Shown: one piece after another, positions 5,543-5,613 of the stretch
Layout: the number at the start of each line of letters is the position of its first letter
How positions within the stretch are numbered: the first letter of the stretch is position 1
Source: Candidatus Phaeomarinibacter sp.
GTDB lineage: Bacteria; Pseudomonadota; Alphaproteobacteria; CGMCC-115125
DNA: 5,613 bases
NCBI GenBank assembly: GCA_028279995.1
Contig: JANQMQ010000184.1
Span: 1 to 5,613, forward strand
Direction of reading: 5' to 3'
Position numbers and translations under genes: made by a program
The notes under the pieces: model-generated
The model's input: only the letters and a program-made list of their open reading frames with translations
Database searches by the model: none
What the model was told of the DNA's origin: nothing

Positions 5543-5613
5543 CTACCCCTTCTTTCCGAGCAGGCGCGCAAGCAGTGACCCGCCGGTCTTCGCCGGCGCA
5601 GATATCTGACGAC
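5543..5613 (-). CDS. tadZ/cpaE: C-terminal end of probable TadZ/CpaE (partial)
   Basis: On the minus strand, 22 sense codons from 5611 to 5546 end in TAG at 5545-5543. The peptide is RQISAPAKTGGSLLARLL followed by GKKG. A short Gly/Leu/basic tail of the type GGSLLARLLGKK is common at the end of CpaE/TadZ proteins, and tadZ/cpaE is the usual gene directly upstream of tadA/cpaF. CpaE/TadZ is a ParA/MinD-like ATPase with an N-terminal receiver-like domain that localises the pilus machinery, typically at a pole. Only the tail is visible, so the identity rests on position and tail character; the rest lies beyond the right edge. It is separated from tadA by six bases. Confidence 0.65.
   Translation of the reverse strand, partial: RQISAPAKTGGSLLARLLGKKG
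5546..5551 (-). promoter_or_regulatory. Shine-Dalgarno of tadA inside the upstream gene
   Basis: AAGGGG (5551-5546) is formed by the last two sense codons of the upstream gene, immediately before its TAG, and lies nine bases from the tadA ATG. It repeats the tadA-tadB arrangement and implies that ribosomes ending the upstream gene deliver directly to tadA. Confidence 0.65.

Noticed and set aside
1..5613. Novel defence, mobile or CRISPR system
   Set aside because: Both strands were examined. There are no transposase or integrase genes, direct-repeat arrays or composition breaks, and all large frames belong to known GST and tad families.

Overview
This window holds a core segment of a tad/cpa (tight adherence, Flp-type pilus) locus from a moderately GC-rich Gram-negative bacterium, most likely an alphaproteobacterium. 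The lineage is inferred from three things. The gene order on the minus strand is tadZ/cpaE end, tadA/cpaF, tadB, tadC. The CpaF form carries a long Pro/Ala/Lys-rich N-terminus. The TadD lipoprotein is of the kind found beside alphaproteobacterial tad genes. The genus cannot be fixed from this sequence.

Layout, left to right: (1) bases 1-46 may be the 5' end of a gene reading leftward off the window (weak call). (2) Bases 47-225 are a leader region with a marked imperfect inverted repeat at 157-196. (3) Bases 226-894 (+) encode a complete glutathione S-transferase-like protein. (4) Bases 895-1070 are an intergenic region with a CtrA-like TTAA-N7-TTGA motif inside an AAACCA/TGGTTT inverted repeat. 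(5) Bases 1071-1916 (+) encode TadD, a TPR lipoprotein, followed by a strong intrinsic terminator at 1955-1990. (6) From the right, on the minus strand, come the last 22 codons of a probable tadZ/cpaE (5613-5543), tadA/cpaF (5536-4082), tadB (4069-3071) and tadC (about 3009-2029), which converge on tadD.

How the genes work together: TadA is the cytoplasmic secretion ATPase that powers pilus assembly. TadB and TadC are the paired inner-membrane GspF-like platform proteins it acts on. TadZ/CpaE is the ParA/MinD-like polar localiser. TadD is an outer-membrane TPR lipoprotein thought to help assemble or stabilise the secretin. The tadZ-tadA and tadA-tadB junctions are 6 and 12 bases long, and each Shine-Dalgarno runs into the preceding stop codon, which suggests translational coupling. 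The tadB-tadC junction is looser and contains a 6-bp hairpin. tadD is on the opposite strand with its own terminator and must be transcribed separately. No prepilin, prepilin peptidase, secretin, RcpC/CpaB or TadE/F/G gene is in view; they would lie outside the window.

I see no mobile element, CRISPR array, tRNA or rRNA. The coding content is a recognisable, previously described system. The points worth a second look are regulatory and organisational.
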